A model generated the notes under the pieces. That model made no database searches, was not told where the DNA came from, and saw only the letters and a program-made list of their open reading frames with translations. Made by a program: the position numbers and the translations under genes. A stretch of DNA of 64,000 nt from Ciona savignyi (Eukaryota > Chordata > Ascidiacea > Phlebobranchia > Cionidae): contig CH003337.1 in assembly GCA_000149265.1 (NCBI GenBank), forward strand, positions 63,828 to 127,827, read 5' to 3'. Positions within the stretch are counted from its first letter, which is position 1, and each line of letters begins with the position of its first letter. Of this stretch, positions 35,401 to 47,894 are shown in pieces.

Positions 35401-36169
35401 TTTGTGTATTCTGCCAAATTTTGAACCAGTTATGGCATCGTTAGCAGGTCCGTTTTCAAATGTTAATACAAACTGGTCGCGGAAATTATTAGGGAAGTTT
35501 TCGCGCTTTGCGATTTTAAACATTGAAATTGGATATGTTGAACTTATTTTGTAACAAAAGTTAGGATGTTTACAAACACCTTGCATAAATACGACCACTT
35601 TCGAGAGAAACCACTTTTACTGGACCAAATGTTTAAGACCCGCACAGGAATTTGAAATATTTTATACTCTCTTCTACAATTAAGCACTTTCTAACAATTG
35701 TCCCAACGATTTTTACAAACACACTGCTTAATTCTTACCCATAACGGGTTAATTCTACTTTTACCTTAAAACGCCACATATTCATGACGTCAACCGGATT
35801 TAAGACATTTGATCCCCGCTATACCTGCTACCCACACCAATCCAGCACTACTTACAATCCAAAATGTCTAAGCGCAAATTACGTCCAGAAAACATGTAAA
35901 TAACACTAAGGTACCATTTTGCTGTGAATCTTCGGGTAGTTTTGCTTTATATAAAATGTAAATAACTGTGTCGTAAATATTAGGTATGCGCTTCAATAAA
36001 ACGTAGATTAAAACAGTTGGGAATGAGCTTTTAAAACGATTTGGCAGATATTACAAGAACAAAGTTATATTTGAATAAATAAACAAAAAGAACAGAAAGT
36101 TGCAAAAGAAAACAAGTCAGTGTAAAAAAGCCCTGGTTTCTGGTGTGGAGTTTGAATCTTGTTGAAATA

Positions 36170-39100
36170 TTACGACATTACTTCATCATCAGTCTGCAAC
36201 GCCACGTCACAAACGGGCCATTGTATTGGGCTACATGCTCTGCTGCAACACCTAGTGGTGGCTGATGACGTGATTGTACAGCTTGTCGCTGACGAAGTTT
36301 GGAAACTTTCGGATTCCAAAATGTCACGTGGTTGGTGATTTGAGACTCCTTTTAGTCTGACTGGTGACGTCATTGCGAGTTGGTTTGACATCACGGAAAA
36401 CGATGAAATTTTTGAAGTTTTCGGATCCAACGAAATTTCTCGGTCAAAAGGCTCATACTGATGTAACAATGGACTTTCTGATGACGTCACAGAATAATGG
36501 GACAATTGTTGATCTGGCGACGTAATTTTGTATTTTGTTGACACTTTAGACGTCCCGATATTACCCGGACTACCGAAAAGTGATGTCATACTATCCTCCG
36601 TAACTGGCCTGTGTGAAACTGGAATAAACCGGTTTAAACTGGTTCCGACCTGAGAGGATTGAGCATAGATATCTGGACATGAGTGTGGAACACTGTGTGA
36701 CAATTTCTGTCTTATTTTGTTGTCCATTCTGTAACTGTAGAATATCGGTTGGTGAGAATTATGGTAGGTCATGTGTGGTATTGTACAAAAAAAACTAGGT
36801 ATAAGCTCAACTTTGTAAAGCCACAATCACGTTAGTATACAAAACTGAGATTCACATGAAAAATCCTTATCACTTTTCTACATAACTGAATATAACCTTA
36901 GATTCGCCAAAGCAATTTTCTACGCTGTAAAATTTTGCAATCAGATTGCAAGCTCCACTATGCAAAGGTTTGGGTTAGGCGTTTAATTAAGACTTGTTTA
37001 GCATTTCCTGTAAAATAGCTGCATATTTATAAGATAACCTTTCCAAACCACTTTTGTACAAATACAAATGATACGCAAATATATTGCCAAGCCTTCATAA
37101 CTACAAAGTCATACTTTTGTTCATTATTCACTGATGGGGTTGGGCAACCTTCATGGGACCTGGGGTATTCAACATTCTTGTTGATGTAGTTACCTGGGGA
37201 GTGAAGGGTTACCCTTATTCCGACCAATTAGTCTGGTGGGCTAGTGTGACGCCTTTTAATCGAAAGGTTGCTTGTTCGAAACTGGTCGCTAGCTAGTGGG
37301 TTGTTTTTTTTGTTGTTTTTTTACCAATCCAAGTTTCAAACCCATAATGGTCTCTTCACCAGAACCGTTTTTTTTTCTATAAGAGACAGTATATGTATCG
37401 TACCAGCTAGTGGGTTGTGTGATTGGGTAAAGCACTAACGGTTATTGCCTGAACCTAGTGAATTGTTGGGTTCTACCAAATTAAAGGAATATCTATATCA
37501 TACACAACACACTGCAATAGTACGGTAACATGACGGTGGGCGTGGGATAATCTGTCGCCTATGTTAACCACTTTGCGTTTGCCCATTCACAGGGATAAAC
37601 ATGAATATTCTATTCTATACCATAGTAAGACATTTATGGGGATAATGCAGTAGAGCAGGGGTGCTCACACTTTTTCAGCATGCGAGCTACTTTTAAAATG
37701 ACCAAGTCAAAATGATCTACCCACTACAAAAATGCAAAGGCGAAAGAGCGGCGCTTTCGGCAAGTTTTGCTGTACTTATAGCCGTTGTTTGATTTGATTG
37801 GTCAAACGGCAACATTCAGTTGTCATCTGAATGGCTGCCCTGTATATCAATCAAGTGACGGCATTGAAGCTAGAGTGATACTTTTTTAATGTCACACCGC
37901 GATCGACCAGTACCACCTTCGCGATCAAACGGTAGATCGCCATCGACTTAACGAGCACCCCTGCTGTAGAACACATGGCACTTAGTTTCGTAATACTAAC
38001 CTTGGTCTGTATACCTGGGTGAATTGTCCAATATTTGTGGGAGGGAAATCTGGTAAAAATGCATGGCTTCAACTAATTGGTTGATGGTTTGCAAAGGGTA
38101 TCTAACACCAAGCCATTTTCCAGGAAATGCCATATATGTCTTTAGTAAACCCTTAAAGCTAAACTGTGCCATTTTCCAATTGGTTTAGTTGCTTAGTTAC
38201 AAATCAGTTGTCAAAGAAAAGGTTGCGGGGTCGAAACTAATTTACAAGCTAGTCTGGTGTGATTGAGCCTTAAGTGGGTTGCCTGGAGCAAGTGATTTAA
38301 ATGTAAAATATTTATATCACCAACCAGCAAAAGGAATAACAATCGACTTATTAACACACCAATAGACCAACATGTAATACACATTTGTTGGTGAAATGCA
38401 TAATTGGTATGTTATTCCGATCCTGAAGGGTTGGGAAATCTAAGTTAATGATTTATACAAGGTTGTCGTTTGCTAACACTGAGGAAAATCCGACGTCACT
38501 ATTTTTAAATTTATCTCTTTTTTTATAACATATTTAATTTTTTTGCTGTCAAAAATGAATAAACTTAATTAAAGTAGCGGCTGGTTTAGATCCATCAAAT
38601 TATTAGGGTGATGCTCTAAATAGCTGTCACAGGTGAAGTAAATACTGTCATACTGTGTATCTTGGGTAGGTATGTATGTTACCATAGTTTTGTAAAGCAA
38701 TTGTTGTGTGGTGTATACAATGAAGATATCAATTTTTTAATACTTTTTTCTACATTTAAAAGATCCTTCTACCTAAGAAAAAAATACCAATTTGTATAAG
38801 TTTGTAAACAACATGTTAAATTAGACCCAATAGGAGCATACAAAACATACGTCATGTTGATATTCATCTTCATCATGTAGTAGTGATGCGATCAAATGAT
38901 CGTCAGACGAACTCGCTTGCCCATGCAAACTGCTCATCTGTTGTGTTGGGTTGTTGTTATTTGTACGATCATTTGTAAGTCCAATGATAAGTTATTTTAA
39001 AATCTTACAAGGTAAGGAGCAATTCGTTATAAACACCAACTTCAAATGCTTAAAACAGTTGTATTTTGCAAAAAAACTACACAATTTTTGGTTTAGAGAG

Positions 39101-42022
39101 GTTATATATTTGAAATTTAAGATTTCAAGATGCAATGGTAATTATCAAGACTTTGTTGTAACAAAAGATGCAGCCCTTAATCTTGAAAAGAAAAATTTAC
39201 CGGTTAAGTGTAAAATATAAATTTTTATGGTTACTATCTTACTAATATCATGTCGGCCCACTTGGAAAGGATATTTATTTTTAATCCCAAAAGCAATCAA
39301 CAGATTAACTCCTACCCACTATTAGTTTACAAAATATTCTGATACTACTAATTTTGTTTATTGAATTTCCCAATGAGTTTTGTTAACATCCAAAAAGTGC
39401 TCTGCATAAGGAAACAACCCAACTAGAAAGCTAGTTTCGAACACATGATCCTTTAACAGATAAGTGGAAGCTACTACCACCCTAGCTAAACAGCATCGTT
39501 ATACAAAATATTCAGTTATATTTCAAAAATCACCAAATTTTGAGGTTCATCTTGACTTTCTAATTCAGTAGTGCAACTGATGAGGGGTCCAAGTGAATAA
39601 TAATCTGAGGTGCTGGGTTCAATTGTGGTGGAATGAGCTTGTTGAAGAGAACATCTAAATAATATCCTTAATCGACTAAGTGGAAGATCAGTCACAAATG
39701 TGGTTGCCATCGCGATTTAATTGATACTTATTTATTTGGTAGGATACTATCTTTATCCTCATACTGTGGCTAAGAAAACACAGGGGGTATTAACAATCAG
39801 CCCAATATCGTGTCCAAGTTACTAAAGAAATTGTATTATATTAAATAGTAATGAAGACATTGTTGTCCAACCGGTTAGTCTGGCGGTTAAGTGCGTCGCC
39901 TTTCAATCGATAGGTTGCAGGTGCGAAACTGGTCGCTAGCTAGTTGGTTGTGTCCTTGGGCAAGGCACTTAACGGAAATTGCTTGAACCCAGCGGGTTAA
40001 TGGGTTCTATCAAATTGAAGGAACCTTTCTATCATATACAACACACTGCAATAGCTCCGGTAACCCGACGATGGGCGTGAGGTGATGACCATCACCAGTA
40101 CCTACAATAAATTTATATACTTTCAACCAAGTGAAATATAATATTTTAACCACAAGCCAGTTAAAATTTCGTTCATAACTTAACTAAGGGGTATTTGCCA
40201 TGTTAGCCTTCAATTTAGATCACAGGGATAAATAAGATACCTGTGGTCAGTAGATGGGGAGAGCATGAAGTCTACCATGTGAGGATGGTCATTCGGATCT
40301 GTGGGTGTGGAGCAGTTTTAGCTGATTCATTTTTTGTCCCAGTATTAAATAATGGCAAATCAAGCAAATTATGGAACAAGAAAAGATGGCAAAACGAACA
40401 CTCGTTAAAACACGTCATTTAAAATAAAATGGATATAATTTAATAAATATAGCGGACACAGCCGACAATCCTAGGCGAAAACAATACTGCTATAGCAAAA
40501 ATTAATTAGCATGATATAATTTACACAGGTTAAGTATAAATATGGCTATGATACTTGTATATGTAGTTTGGGTGTGCAAGAATGGGTCAGTCTTTCAAAC
40601 CAAGAAATTCTACATAGTTGTATTTAAACAAGTTGATTGACGATTGGGGTATCTTTATTAGTTTAGAATCAAACTATCAAGACTAAAATAAAATAAAAAT
40701 CCAACCCAGAACTTAACTGGTTTAATTTACCATCCTTAACCACTGGACTAAGCAGTGGGATAATTTAGTTATCTTGTATCTGGGACATATTACCTGGAAA
40801 TCCCCTTTGTGACTTGGATTGGACTATCTGTGATGATAAAGGTTGATTGGTATCATTTGATATACAGTATTTGGTAATGGTATTAAATACAACTATTAAT
40901 AAAGGGATAAACTTTTGTTCAAAAATGAAAAAATAAGAAATTATACCAAGTTGATTGGTATTATTAGACATACAGTATGTCTTAGTGGTATTGGTTATTT
41001 TTACTTCAGAAAAGAGTACTGGAAATTGGAAAAAATGTCAATGTCAGAAGACCCTATCAACTATTATGTTATTATGTTAAACTATGTGGTTATGGTAATA
41101 TGGAATTAAATAGGTTGAACACTTCTAACTCTAGAAAAGTACTGGATATTGGCAATAGCCATGTCAGACAGAGGCGTGTTGGTTTAAACCATGTCATTGG
41201 AATGGATGGTTGGTTGTGTTCTTAGACAAGACAGTTACTAAACTTCTTCTAAACCCGGTGGATGAATGGATTCTACTAAAATGGTTAAAAATGTCTAAAC
41301 CAACACATTGCAATATATAAAGTAATGTGTGTAATTAATGCCACAAACCATAATATCATATATTGTAAATTTCCATTATATTCATCATAATTCGAACATT
41401 TTGCAACCTACCGGCTGCATAGGTGTAGATTGATATGACGGCAGAACTAATTTGAAATCCTCTTCATCACAGAATGTCGTCCATAATGAGGCTTCCTTTG
41501 ATCCACTGTGAGCAGAGCTGTGCAGGAAAACGAAACGATAAGAAATGGGGACATGAGTGTGTTATATTACAGGAAATCAACGAACAATACACCATTAGGG
41601 GGCAAATAAGATAGGAAATTCAAATTTATCCGAAAGATGGGGAAGCAGACGTGTTGTATTATAAGCAATCAACGGATTATACACCATCAGGTTGTTACCA
41701 CACATAAGGGATATCTTAGCTGCATTTAACTTGTCTTGCTATATAGTTTGATGGGTCAGCACCAAAGGGCCACAGGATAGAAACCGGTTATTGCTATACA
41801 GTTAACTATACTTTGGCAAAGCACTTTGTCAGTGAGGAATGTAACTACAAAAGTTAGTTTTACCCTTCCACCTATGTGCATTACAAAGGTTTTCAACATA
41901 AACTCACCAATAATCCTCGCTCCCATCATCCAGTTCTACCAGGGAGGGGTTGCTGGTTGGGGAATTCCCCGAAGCAAGAATCACTCGCTTTGGCTTTCTA
42001 TTAAGATGACTTCGCGGATCAT
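36170..42022 (-). CDS. Unrecognised many-exon gene (3' part)
   Basis: I do not recognise the protein. Minus-strand exons with consistent phases: 42022-41908, 41517-41412, 40827-40794, 40298-40241, 39654-39534, 38937-38851, 38049-38001, 37193-37160 and 36728-36170 (stop). They encode about 350 Ser/Thr/Pro/Asp-rich residues with no signal peptide, TM helix or folded domain in view. Features: a basic start (LNRKPKRVIL), acidic patches (LDDGSEDY, CDEEDF, HDEDEYQHD), scattered Tyr motifs (SDYYSLGPL) and an acidic end (ALQTDDEVMS). The first exon enters in phase 1, so earlier exons exist upstream. A cytoplasmic tail of a receptor is one possibility; this is a guess from composition. The 37193-37160 donor (CAG/GTCCCA) was chosen because it alone keeps phase. 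Confidence 0.6.
37225..37612 (+). repeat. SINE-A interrupted by a SINE-B
   Basis: The forward SINE-A head breaks at 'gctagctagtgggttgt'. A reverse SINE-B (about 37303-37400, 'tttcaaacccataatggtc') follows, and SINE-A resumes with the repeated junction 'ccagctagtgggttgtgtg'. The repeated 'gctagtgggttg' is a likely target-site duplication, so the SINE-B is the younger insertion. Confidence 0.65.
37656..37963. mobile_element. Small hAT-type element, 308 bp
   Basis: Terminal inverted repeats CAGGGGTGCTC and GAGCACCCCTG, typical of hAT (Charlie-like) elements. The flanks CAGTAGAG and CTGTAGAA match at 6 of 8 positions, fitting a decayed 8-bp target duplication. It has no coding capacity. Confidence 0.75.
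39868..40090 (+). repeat. SINE-A copy
   Basis: Well-preserved head: 'tctggcggttaagtgcgtcg', 'ggtcgctagctagttggttg'. The tail is missing after 'gggcgtgaggtgatg'. Confidence 0.75.
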
Positions 42023-42122
42023 CTACATGAATTAAACAACATCAGACCTGTGCATATGCCTGCTTTCTAACAATGGTTAACTGGTCAGTCACACACATGT
42101 TCATAACTTCACTGTTTTTTTA

Positions 42123-43690
42123 AAGATATTTATGTTTATTCCCATAAATGGGAAAACTCAAGGGGCGTTTAGAAATGGCAATCATCAGATTACCTCGCGT
42201 CCACTGTCGGGTTACTGGAGCTATTGCAGTGCATTGTGCAAAATTCAGATCAGGGCTCTACATAAAGTTTTAAAAGCACTTGTCCTGTAGGACAAGTTCA
42301 GTACCAAATTGACCTGTCCCATTTAGCTTACACTTGTCCCATAAAAAAAACACAATTTAAATTCCCGATTCCCGAAGTTCCAGACCATGTGATTAACACA
42401 CCATTTAGCGATTAGGTAATCACCCCTCAAAAGTCGTTCCTTACCAGGGCCAAAAATCCGTGCGAGTAATAATATACTATCGCTAGCGCTGTGCAAGAAC
42501 CTAGATTCTTATAACGGCTAACCGATGAAAAAAAACGGTTAACCGGATGTTTAGCCTACTGTTCTCTCTAGCTAGTACTTAGTAATGGAAAGAACATGGG
42601 AAAAACGGGAGTGCGTCAGTGGTCCTGTATTGAATCTAGGTCAACGTAACCCTAGGTCAAACCGCCGATCAAAGCAATAAACACCGCTACGAATCTTTAA
42701 AAAAAGCGACGCTGCGGTTAGCAACTCCAAGACCTACAAAATTATAATACTATATTTAAACAGTTGTTACGTCATACAAACTACAGTTGGGAGCCATGTT
42801 TACTTGCATTGCTTGTGTGAGCTTCCACACGCGAGTGAATTCTTACTCTCCCGAAATTTGATGCTTTTTGGCCTTGCTTATCATGGAAACAGGAATCGCC
42901 TTTCTTATTTCGTTGCGGTTTACATGAAGATGCGCGTAAGATTAGTATTAACAAACAACATAGGCTACTCTGTCTTTCGAAATCGTTTTTTAATGTTGCA
43001 CTCGAATTGTAATAATTACCATTTAATAATACTAAGAATTAATAACCCATAGGTAAAATTGTTCAATTACCTAACCGATGTCATGTTTACTTCGCGTTCG
43101 ACTTTAATATAACTTACCGATGAAAATTATTAAGTCGCGTTATTTTAAGATGTTTGTCTGTGCGTTGACAAAAGATATGTGATTATTTCACACGCTTTTG
43201 GAGTTTATTTTAATTTTATTTTACAACTTTATTATGACCCGATGCGAAGATTGCTTATCGGTCTTTATCATATTCGCCGCACAAAGATTGCGACCGAGTG
43301 TTAGCTCTTTTCAACTCGTCTCAGTTACCGCTAATAAATCCTAATTGTAACAAAAGCAACGGACAACGAAATAGTAGGAATCTCATTCGCGCACGGTGGT
43401 TGATTAACACGGTTTGAACTCGAAGATATACACGGCGGTGAAGGATAGTGAAAATAGCGTTTAGTTTGCATTTTTAACCTGTCCCGTCGGACAAGCGCCG
43501 CGCAGTATTTACTTGTCCCACGCTATAAATCACCTGTCCAGGACAGGCGGACAAGCGTGTATGTCGAGCCCTGCAGATGTTTCTTTAATTTGGTAGAACC
43601 CATTAATCCACTGAGTTTAGGCAATGTCCGGTAAATGACTTACCCAAGGACTCAACCGACTAGCTAGCGACCATTTTCGAAGAGTGACAA
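42123..43690 (-). repeat. SINE-A copy split by a DNA transposon
   Basis: The reverse SINE-A occupies 42123-42250 and resumes at 43574-43690. Removing the insert 42251-43573 and one copy of CAGAT restores a continuous element. Confidence 0.75.
42251..43573. mobile_element. 1.3-kb DNA transposon with CAGGGCTC ends
   Basis: Ends are CAGGGCTCTACATAAA and, inverted, CAGGGCTCGACATACA. The target duplication reads CAGAT (5 bp: 42246-42250 and 43574-43578). Both subterminal regions are packed with CTTGTCC/GGACAAG motifs, some as perfect hairpins (ACTTGTCC TGTA GGACAAGT). No transposase domain is visible, so it is non-autonomous. The ends look hAT-like, but hAT elements normally duplicate 8 bp, so the superfamily is left open. 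Confidence 0.75.
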
Positions 43691-45037
43691 TTTTCTGTTT
43701 TGGATGGTAAACAGCTAATCACACAAATTAGTTACTCATTTCTAATCCATCCAGTAGATAACCAAAAACCTCTAAGAAACCACTTCACTGATACACAGCC
43801 TCTGTGCACATACAGACCACTATTCCATGGAAAAAAACCTCACCATATTTTCGTCTTTTCAACTCAATTCTTTTCGGCTTTTTCAAGACTGTTTCCGCTT
43901 TCGCAATTTGCGAATCACCTACAATGTAAACAAATATTTAACAACATTTAATAGTTTTGTTATTTTAATTTACTTCATGGTAAGTCTTTTAAGTTCGGAC
44001 CAATATGTACATTAAAAAAACAGTAACACAAAAAGCAATAGAACTTTTTCTTACTTAAACTGAACCGATTGGAATATGAAGAATCAATAAATAAGATTAT
44101 ATATTCAACTCAATAAATATTTTACATTTTGTGTTTTTTTAACTGTGGTCACGTGCTAATTTAATGATTGTTCATACTTTAACTTCCCTTGCAATTTTTA
44201 ATCTTCTGCGATAAACCTGATTATCTTATGTCTTATTTTAGCAATAACAACTTTGTTTTGTTAAAATAAAAGCTATATACAATATTTTAATCGAGAGAAA
44301 ATTTCTAGCACTAGGCTTAATTGCTTTAAAAACTAACTTAAGCTCGGTCGGGTGGACTTGGTAATGCATGCAAGGTTTAATATATCTCGACTGACTCCCT
44401 TTTTGCTCCGGTTTCTACTTTTCTCAATCTTATTCTGGACTTGTCGACATTCAAAAAACTCCTGGAAAAGCAGTGAGGAAAACTAAAAAGATAGAAAGGG
44501 GGAAGAAGGAAAACTGGAGACTAAAATGAAGATTATGGCAATAGGGTTAAGTGTTGGGGCTGGCATTAAAATTAGAGTTAGTTCTGGGGTTGAAATAAGT
44601 GTTTAGGGTCGGGTTAAATTTAGTTTTTATAGTTTTACGAAGCAGTTTCCCTCCTTCCCTATTTTTGTTTTGGCCAAACCAAGAAAACAAAAATTCTTTG
44701 ATTCAAATAACTTTTGTACCTTTTGTTTCTGTTGTTCTTTATTGTGAAGCCGAATTTTGTTACTGAAAAAGAAAAATGGATTATGATTTACTGCCTGGTA
44801 ACACTTTTCTAATTCCTTTCTACAAAATATCAACTTACTGCACGCCTCCAACCCAGTTCATTGTGTTTTCGTTGGCTATAAAATTATTATATAGTACAAA
44901 AAATTCAAAATAGTTATTGATACTACATGATATGCCTAAACAGGTAGCTGTAACAAAAAAATGATTCAACAACCATCAACGTTATTTCTATTTGACCTTC
45001 AGTTCAGGATAATAATATACAGAAGCTCGGCTCCTCT
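43691..45037. other. Intergenic, MITE copy, no gene recognised
   Basis: Contains the MITE at 44478-44660. Upstream exons of the minus-strand gene ending at 36170 may lie here, but none could be supported. Confidence 0.4.
44478..44660. mobile_element. MITE copy (G-rich/T-rich ends)
   Basis: Same family as 25903-26115: 'agaaagggggaagaaggaaaa' at the left, 'cagtttccctccttcccta' at the right, with 'gaagattatggcaataggg' inside. Confidence 0.65.
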
Positions 45038-45137
45038 NNNNNNNNNNNNNNNNNNNNNNNNNNNNNNNNNNNNNNNNNNNNNNNNNNNNNNNNNNNNNNN
45101 NNNNNNNNNNNNNNNNNNNNNNNNNNNNNNNNNNNNN
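45038..45137. other. Assembly gap (100 N)
   Basis: A run of exactly 100 N. A 100-base run is a usual placeholder, so the true gap size is unknown. Two open frames drawn across it are artefacts. Confidence 0.98.
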
Positions 45138-45149
45138 CAATCCCCAGTC

Positions 45150-45250
45150 TGGCCAGCGTGTAGGAAGTGTGTAGTCACTGTGTAGGGAGTGTGGGCAGTG
45201 TGCCACAGTTAGGGTTTTTAGTTTTTAGTGTGCACACACTGCCCACACTG
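45150..45250. repeat. GT-rich repeat and inverted repeat beside the gap
   Basis: 'gtgtag'-type repeats followed by a perfect 14-bp inverted pair, GTGTGGGCAGTGTG at 45189-45202 and its complement at 45235-45248, with a 32-base loop. Confidence 0.6.
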
Positions 45251-45859
45251 GGTATTAAGAGTCACCCCAGAAACCTACTCGTCTTTAACTCTAAGCCAGT
45301 TTAAGAACAGCTCATTTCAATGAAAAATTGTCTGCAACATGGTCAAGTACATGATATGACCAGTAAATCAACAATTTTAGTGCAAAAAATGAAACTGGGG
45401 TTTAAAAAAATATGTCAACCAATTCTTTTTGACTAACCAACGGTTGCATTTAACCTTTCGTATGTCTGTTATAAATGTTATCTATAAATAACGAATCTAT
45501 TTCCAAAAAATGTTTCCACATATCAAGACAAAACACATTATGATAGTTGTTTTTAAATGAATATATACCTATTTATGGTATACTATGATATGATCATAAA
45601 ATACTAACTTCTCTAAGTTAGTATTATATGATATGATATAATTGTTCAGCGGTAATTAAAATTTCAATTGTGTGGGGCAAATACAAAATTACAAAACAAA
45701 AAACGCCCAATGTTAGTTGGAAACTAGATTAACGGTACTTTTTCACTGTCAAATGTTGTACAGCAATACAAAAATATGTTGGTAATATGAAAAAAGTAAT
45801 GTAATAAACTACGTGGTTTTTAAATACATATGCAAAATGCTGTTTGTCTTACACCGGGT

Positions 45860-46154
45860 CCCTATTGGAAAGTTCGTTTTCTGTGCGCCGGATTTTTGCG
45901 CCAACATTTTTTAACCAAAATTTTGCGCCACGCCATTAATACTAATTTGCGCCGCCACAAACAAAGTTGCATCATTTTCAATTAAAACTTTATAATAAAA
46001 AGCTTAAAGTATCAAAAATACTGATATAAATAAAAGAAAGTGTAATCACGCCACGCCAGCATAATTTTTGCAGTTTTCTGCGCCAATACCCGAAAAAGTA
46101 GTCAGTGCGCCACGCCAGATATATCCGGCGCATCATACGAACTTTCCAGTAGGG
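45860..46154. mobile_element. 295-bp MITE, 8-bp target duplication
   Basis: Terminal inverted repeats CCCTATTGGAAAGTTCGT and, inverted, CCCTACTGGAAAGTTCGT. A perfect duplication CACCGGGT flanks it (45852-45859 and 46155-46162). Internal 'tgcgccacgcca' motifs recur. The 8-bp duplication fits hAT-type transposition. Confidence 0.85.
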
Positions 46155-46528
46155 CACCGGGTTGTTGCTTGTTGGTCCTCAGGACATTTAAAAAAAGTAT
46201 AACAAAAACTTACCGCGCAATTTATGGAAATCATATAAACAACATAATTTTAATTTATAAATGGCATATAGATACCAAATTATATATACAATTAAAACGG
46301 TAAAAAATAGCATGTATAATTAAATATACACCTATTTTTTTACATATATGCTTAAGATAACTTGAATGGCTTACAATAGGTTTTTGAAGTGACGAAATTA
46401 ATCGTCTTGGAATAGTAGTTTAACTTTGCAGCTGTTTAACAATGACAAAAGGTGATTATTTTACTCGTCGCCGTGATCAATAAATAACACCTTTACCCTT
46501 CTCTATCACAACTGAGGTCATTGATAGC

Positions 46529-46539
46529 ATATATATACT
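46529..46539 (+). promoter_or_regulatory. TATA-like box of the ADP/ATP carrier gene
   Basis: CATATATATAC about 390 bases before the carrier ATG, ahead of a non-AT-rich leader. A strong acceptor, TTTTTTTTAG ending at 46908, lies 13 bases before the ATG. Either a 5'-UTR intron separates the promoter from the coding exon, or the acceptor receives a trans-spliced leader, which tunicates use. Confidence 0.35.
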
Positions 46540-46921
46540 GGGCTGTACCTCTTGAAAACTGTGACCGAGGCCGAGTTTACCAGTTTATTGCACGATGGGA
46601 TTAATAGATTTCAGTTTTTATTGAGATTTAGACAGATAGGATTATATTTAAAGATTATATTGTATTTGAATAACAAATATAATTGTGTATGTGGTATTTG
46701 GAGAAACACAAACGTTTTATAAAAAATAAAATATTCTGTAAGGCAGAATTGTACGAAATATATATTATTTATATATTGATAAAATATAAGCTTAGTACGA
46801 AAATAATATTCTGATTTGGTGGTCTTTTATTAAAAGAATAAAAAAATGTTGTGGAAAGGCTATTTTAATCAAAGTAATTGCAAATAACAAAATTCTTGTT
46901 TTTTTTAGATAAAAAATCAAA

Positions 46922-47821
46922 ATGCCTTTCAACTTAACCAATTTCGCCCAAGATCTTGCAGTTGGTGGTACAGCAGCCGCCATTTCCAAAACCTTGGTTG
47001 CTCCAATCGAGCGAGTGAAACTTCTGCTTCAAGTTCAAGCTGTTTCGAAGCAAATAGCAAAGGCAGACCAGTACAAGGGAATCATTGACTGCTTTAAGCG
47101 AATCCCAGCTGAGCAGGGTATTGCAGCGTTCTGGCGTGGAAACTTGGCGAATGTAATTCGTTATTTCCCGACCCAAGCCCTCAACTTCGCATTCAAGGAT
47201 ACGTACAAACAAATTTTTCTGTCTGGTGTTGACAAAAATAAACAGTTCGGGCGATACTTCTTGGGTAACCTCGCTTCAGGTGGTGCCGCTGGTGCGACTG
47301 GTCTCTGCTTTGTCTACCCTCTCGATTTCGCCAGAACCCGACTTGGGGCTGATGTTGGCAGCGGAAAAGCACGACAATTTACCGGATTGGGCAACTGCTT
47401 GGTTACCATTGCAAAACGTGACGGTGTCCGGGGTCTCTACCAAGGATTTTTCGTTTCTATCCAAGGAATCATCGTGTACAGAGCCGCGTACTTCGGTACA
47501 TACGACACCGTCAAGGGAATGTTGCCAGATCCAAAGAACACACCTATCGTAGTAAGTTGGATGATCGCCCAAGTCGTAACGACCGGTGCTGGTATCCTCT
47601 CTTATCCATTCGATACCGTGCGACGTCGACTGATGATGCAGTCCGGTCGATCCAAGGACGACTTGCCTTACAAGGGTACAGTTGACTGCTGGAAGAAGAT
47701 CTATGCCCAAGAAGGAGGCAAAGCTTTTTTCAAAGGAGCTTTCTCCAATATTCTCCGAGGCACTGGTGGCGCCCTTGTACTTGTCCTCTACGACGAATTG
47801 AAATCACTTTTCTTTGGTTAG
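46922..47821 (+). CDS. SLC25A4/5/6: Mitochondrial ADP/ATP carrier
   Basis: Inner-membrane antiporter exchanging matrix ATP for cytosolic ADP. It is a single intronless exon of 299 residues, the usual family length. Three carrier repeats are visible, each with its PX(D/E)XX(K/R) signature: PIERVK (residues about 29-34), PLDFAR (about 135-140) and PFDTVR (about 232-237). The family's RRRMMM hexapeptide appears as RRRLMM. The start is fixed by the conserved N-terminus [26 protein letters not shown] follows at 47867-47872. Vertebrate orthologues have introns, so the lack of coding introns may reflect intron loss or retroposition. The intact frame and the acceptor just before the ATG argue for a working gene. 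Confidence 0.97.
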   Translation: MPFNLTNFAQDLAVGGTAAAISKTLVAPIERVKLLLQVQAVSKQIAKADQYKGIIDCFKRIPAEQGIAAFWRGNLANVIRYFPTQALNFAFKDTYKQIFLSGVDKNKQFGRYFLGNLASGGAAGATGLCFVYPLDFARTRLGADVGSGKARQFTGLGNCLVTIAKRDGVRGLYQGFFVSIQGIIVYRAAYFGTYDTVKGMLPDPKNTPIVVSWMIAQVVTTGAGILSYPFDTVRRRLMMQSGRSKDDLPYKGTVDCWKKIYAQEGGKAFFKGAFSNILRGTGGALVLVLYDELKSLFFG

Positions 47822-47894
47822 ATGTGATCAAACGCACTTCAAATTTTCGAATATTTATTTCATGCAAATAAAAATTAAACCAATTTTATAATGG

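Noticed and set aside
44961..45206. Open frames crossing the N gap on both strands
   Set aside because: They are open only because N has no stop codons.
47226..47710. Long open frames overlapping the ADP/ATP carrier on both strands (108 and 144 codons)
   Set aside because: Shadows of the carrier's codon usage; no family resemblance.
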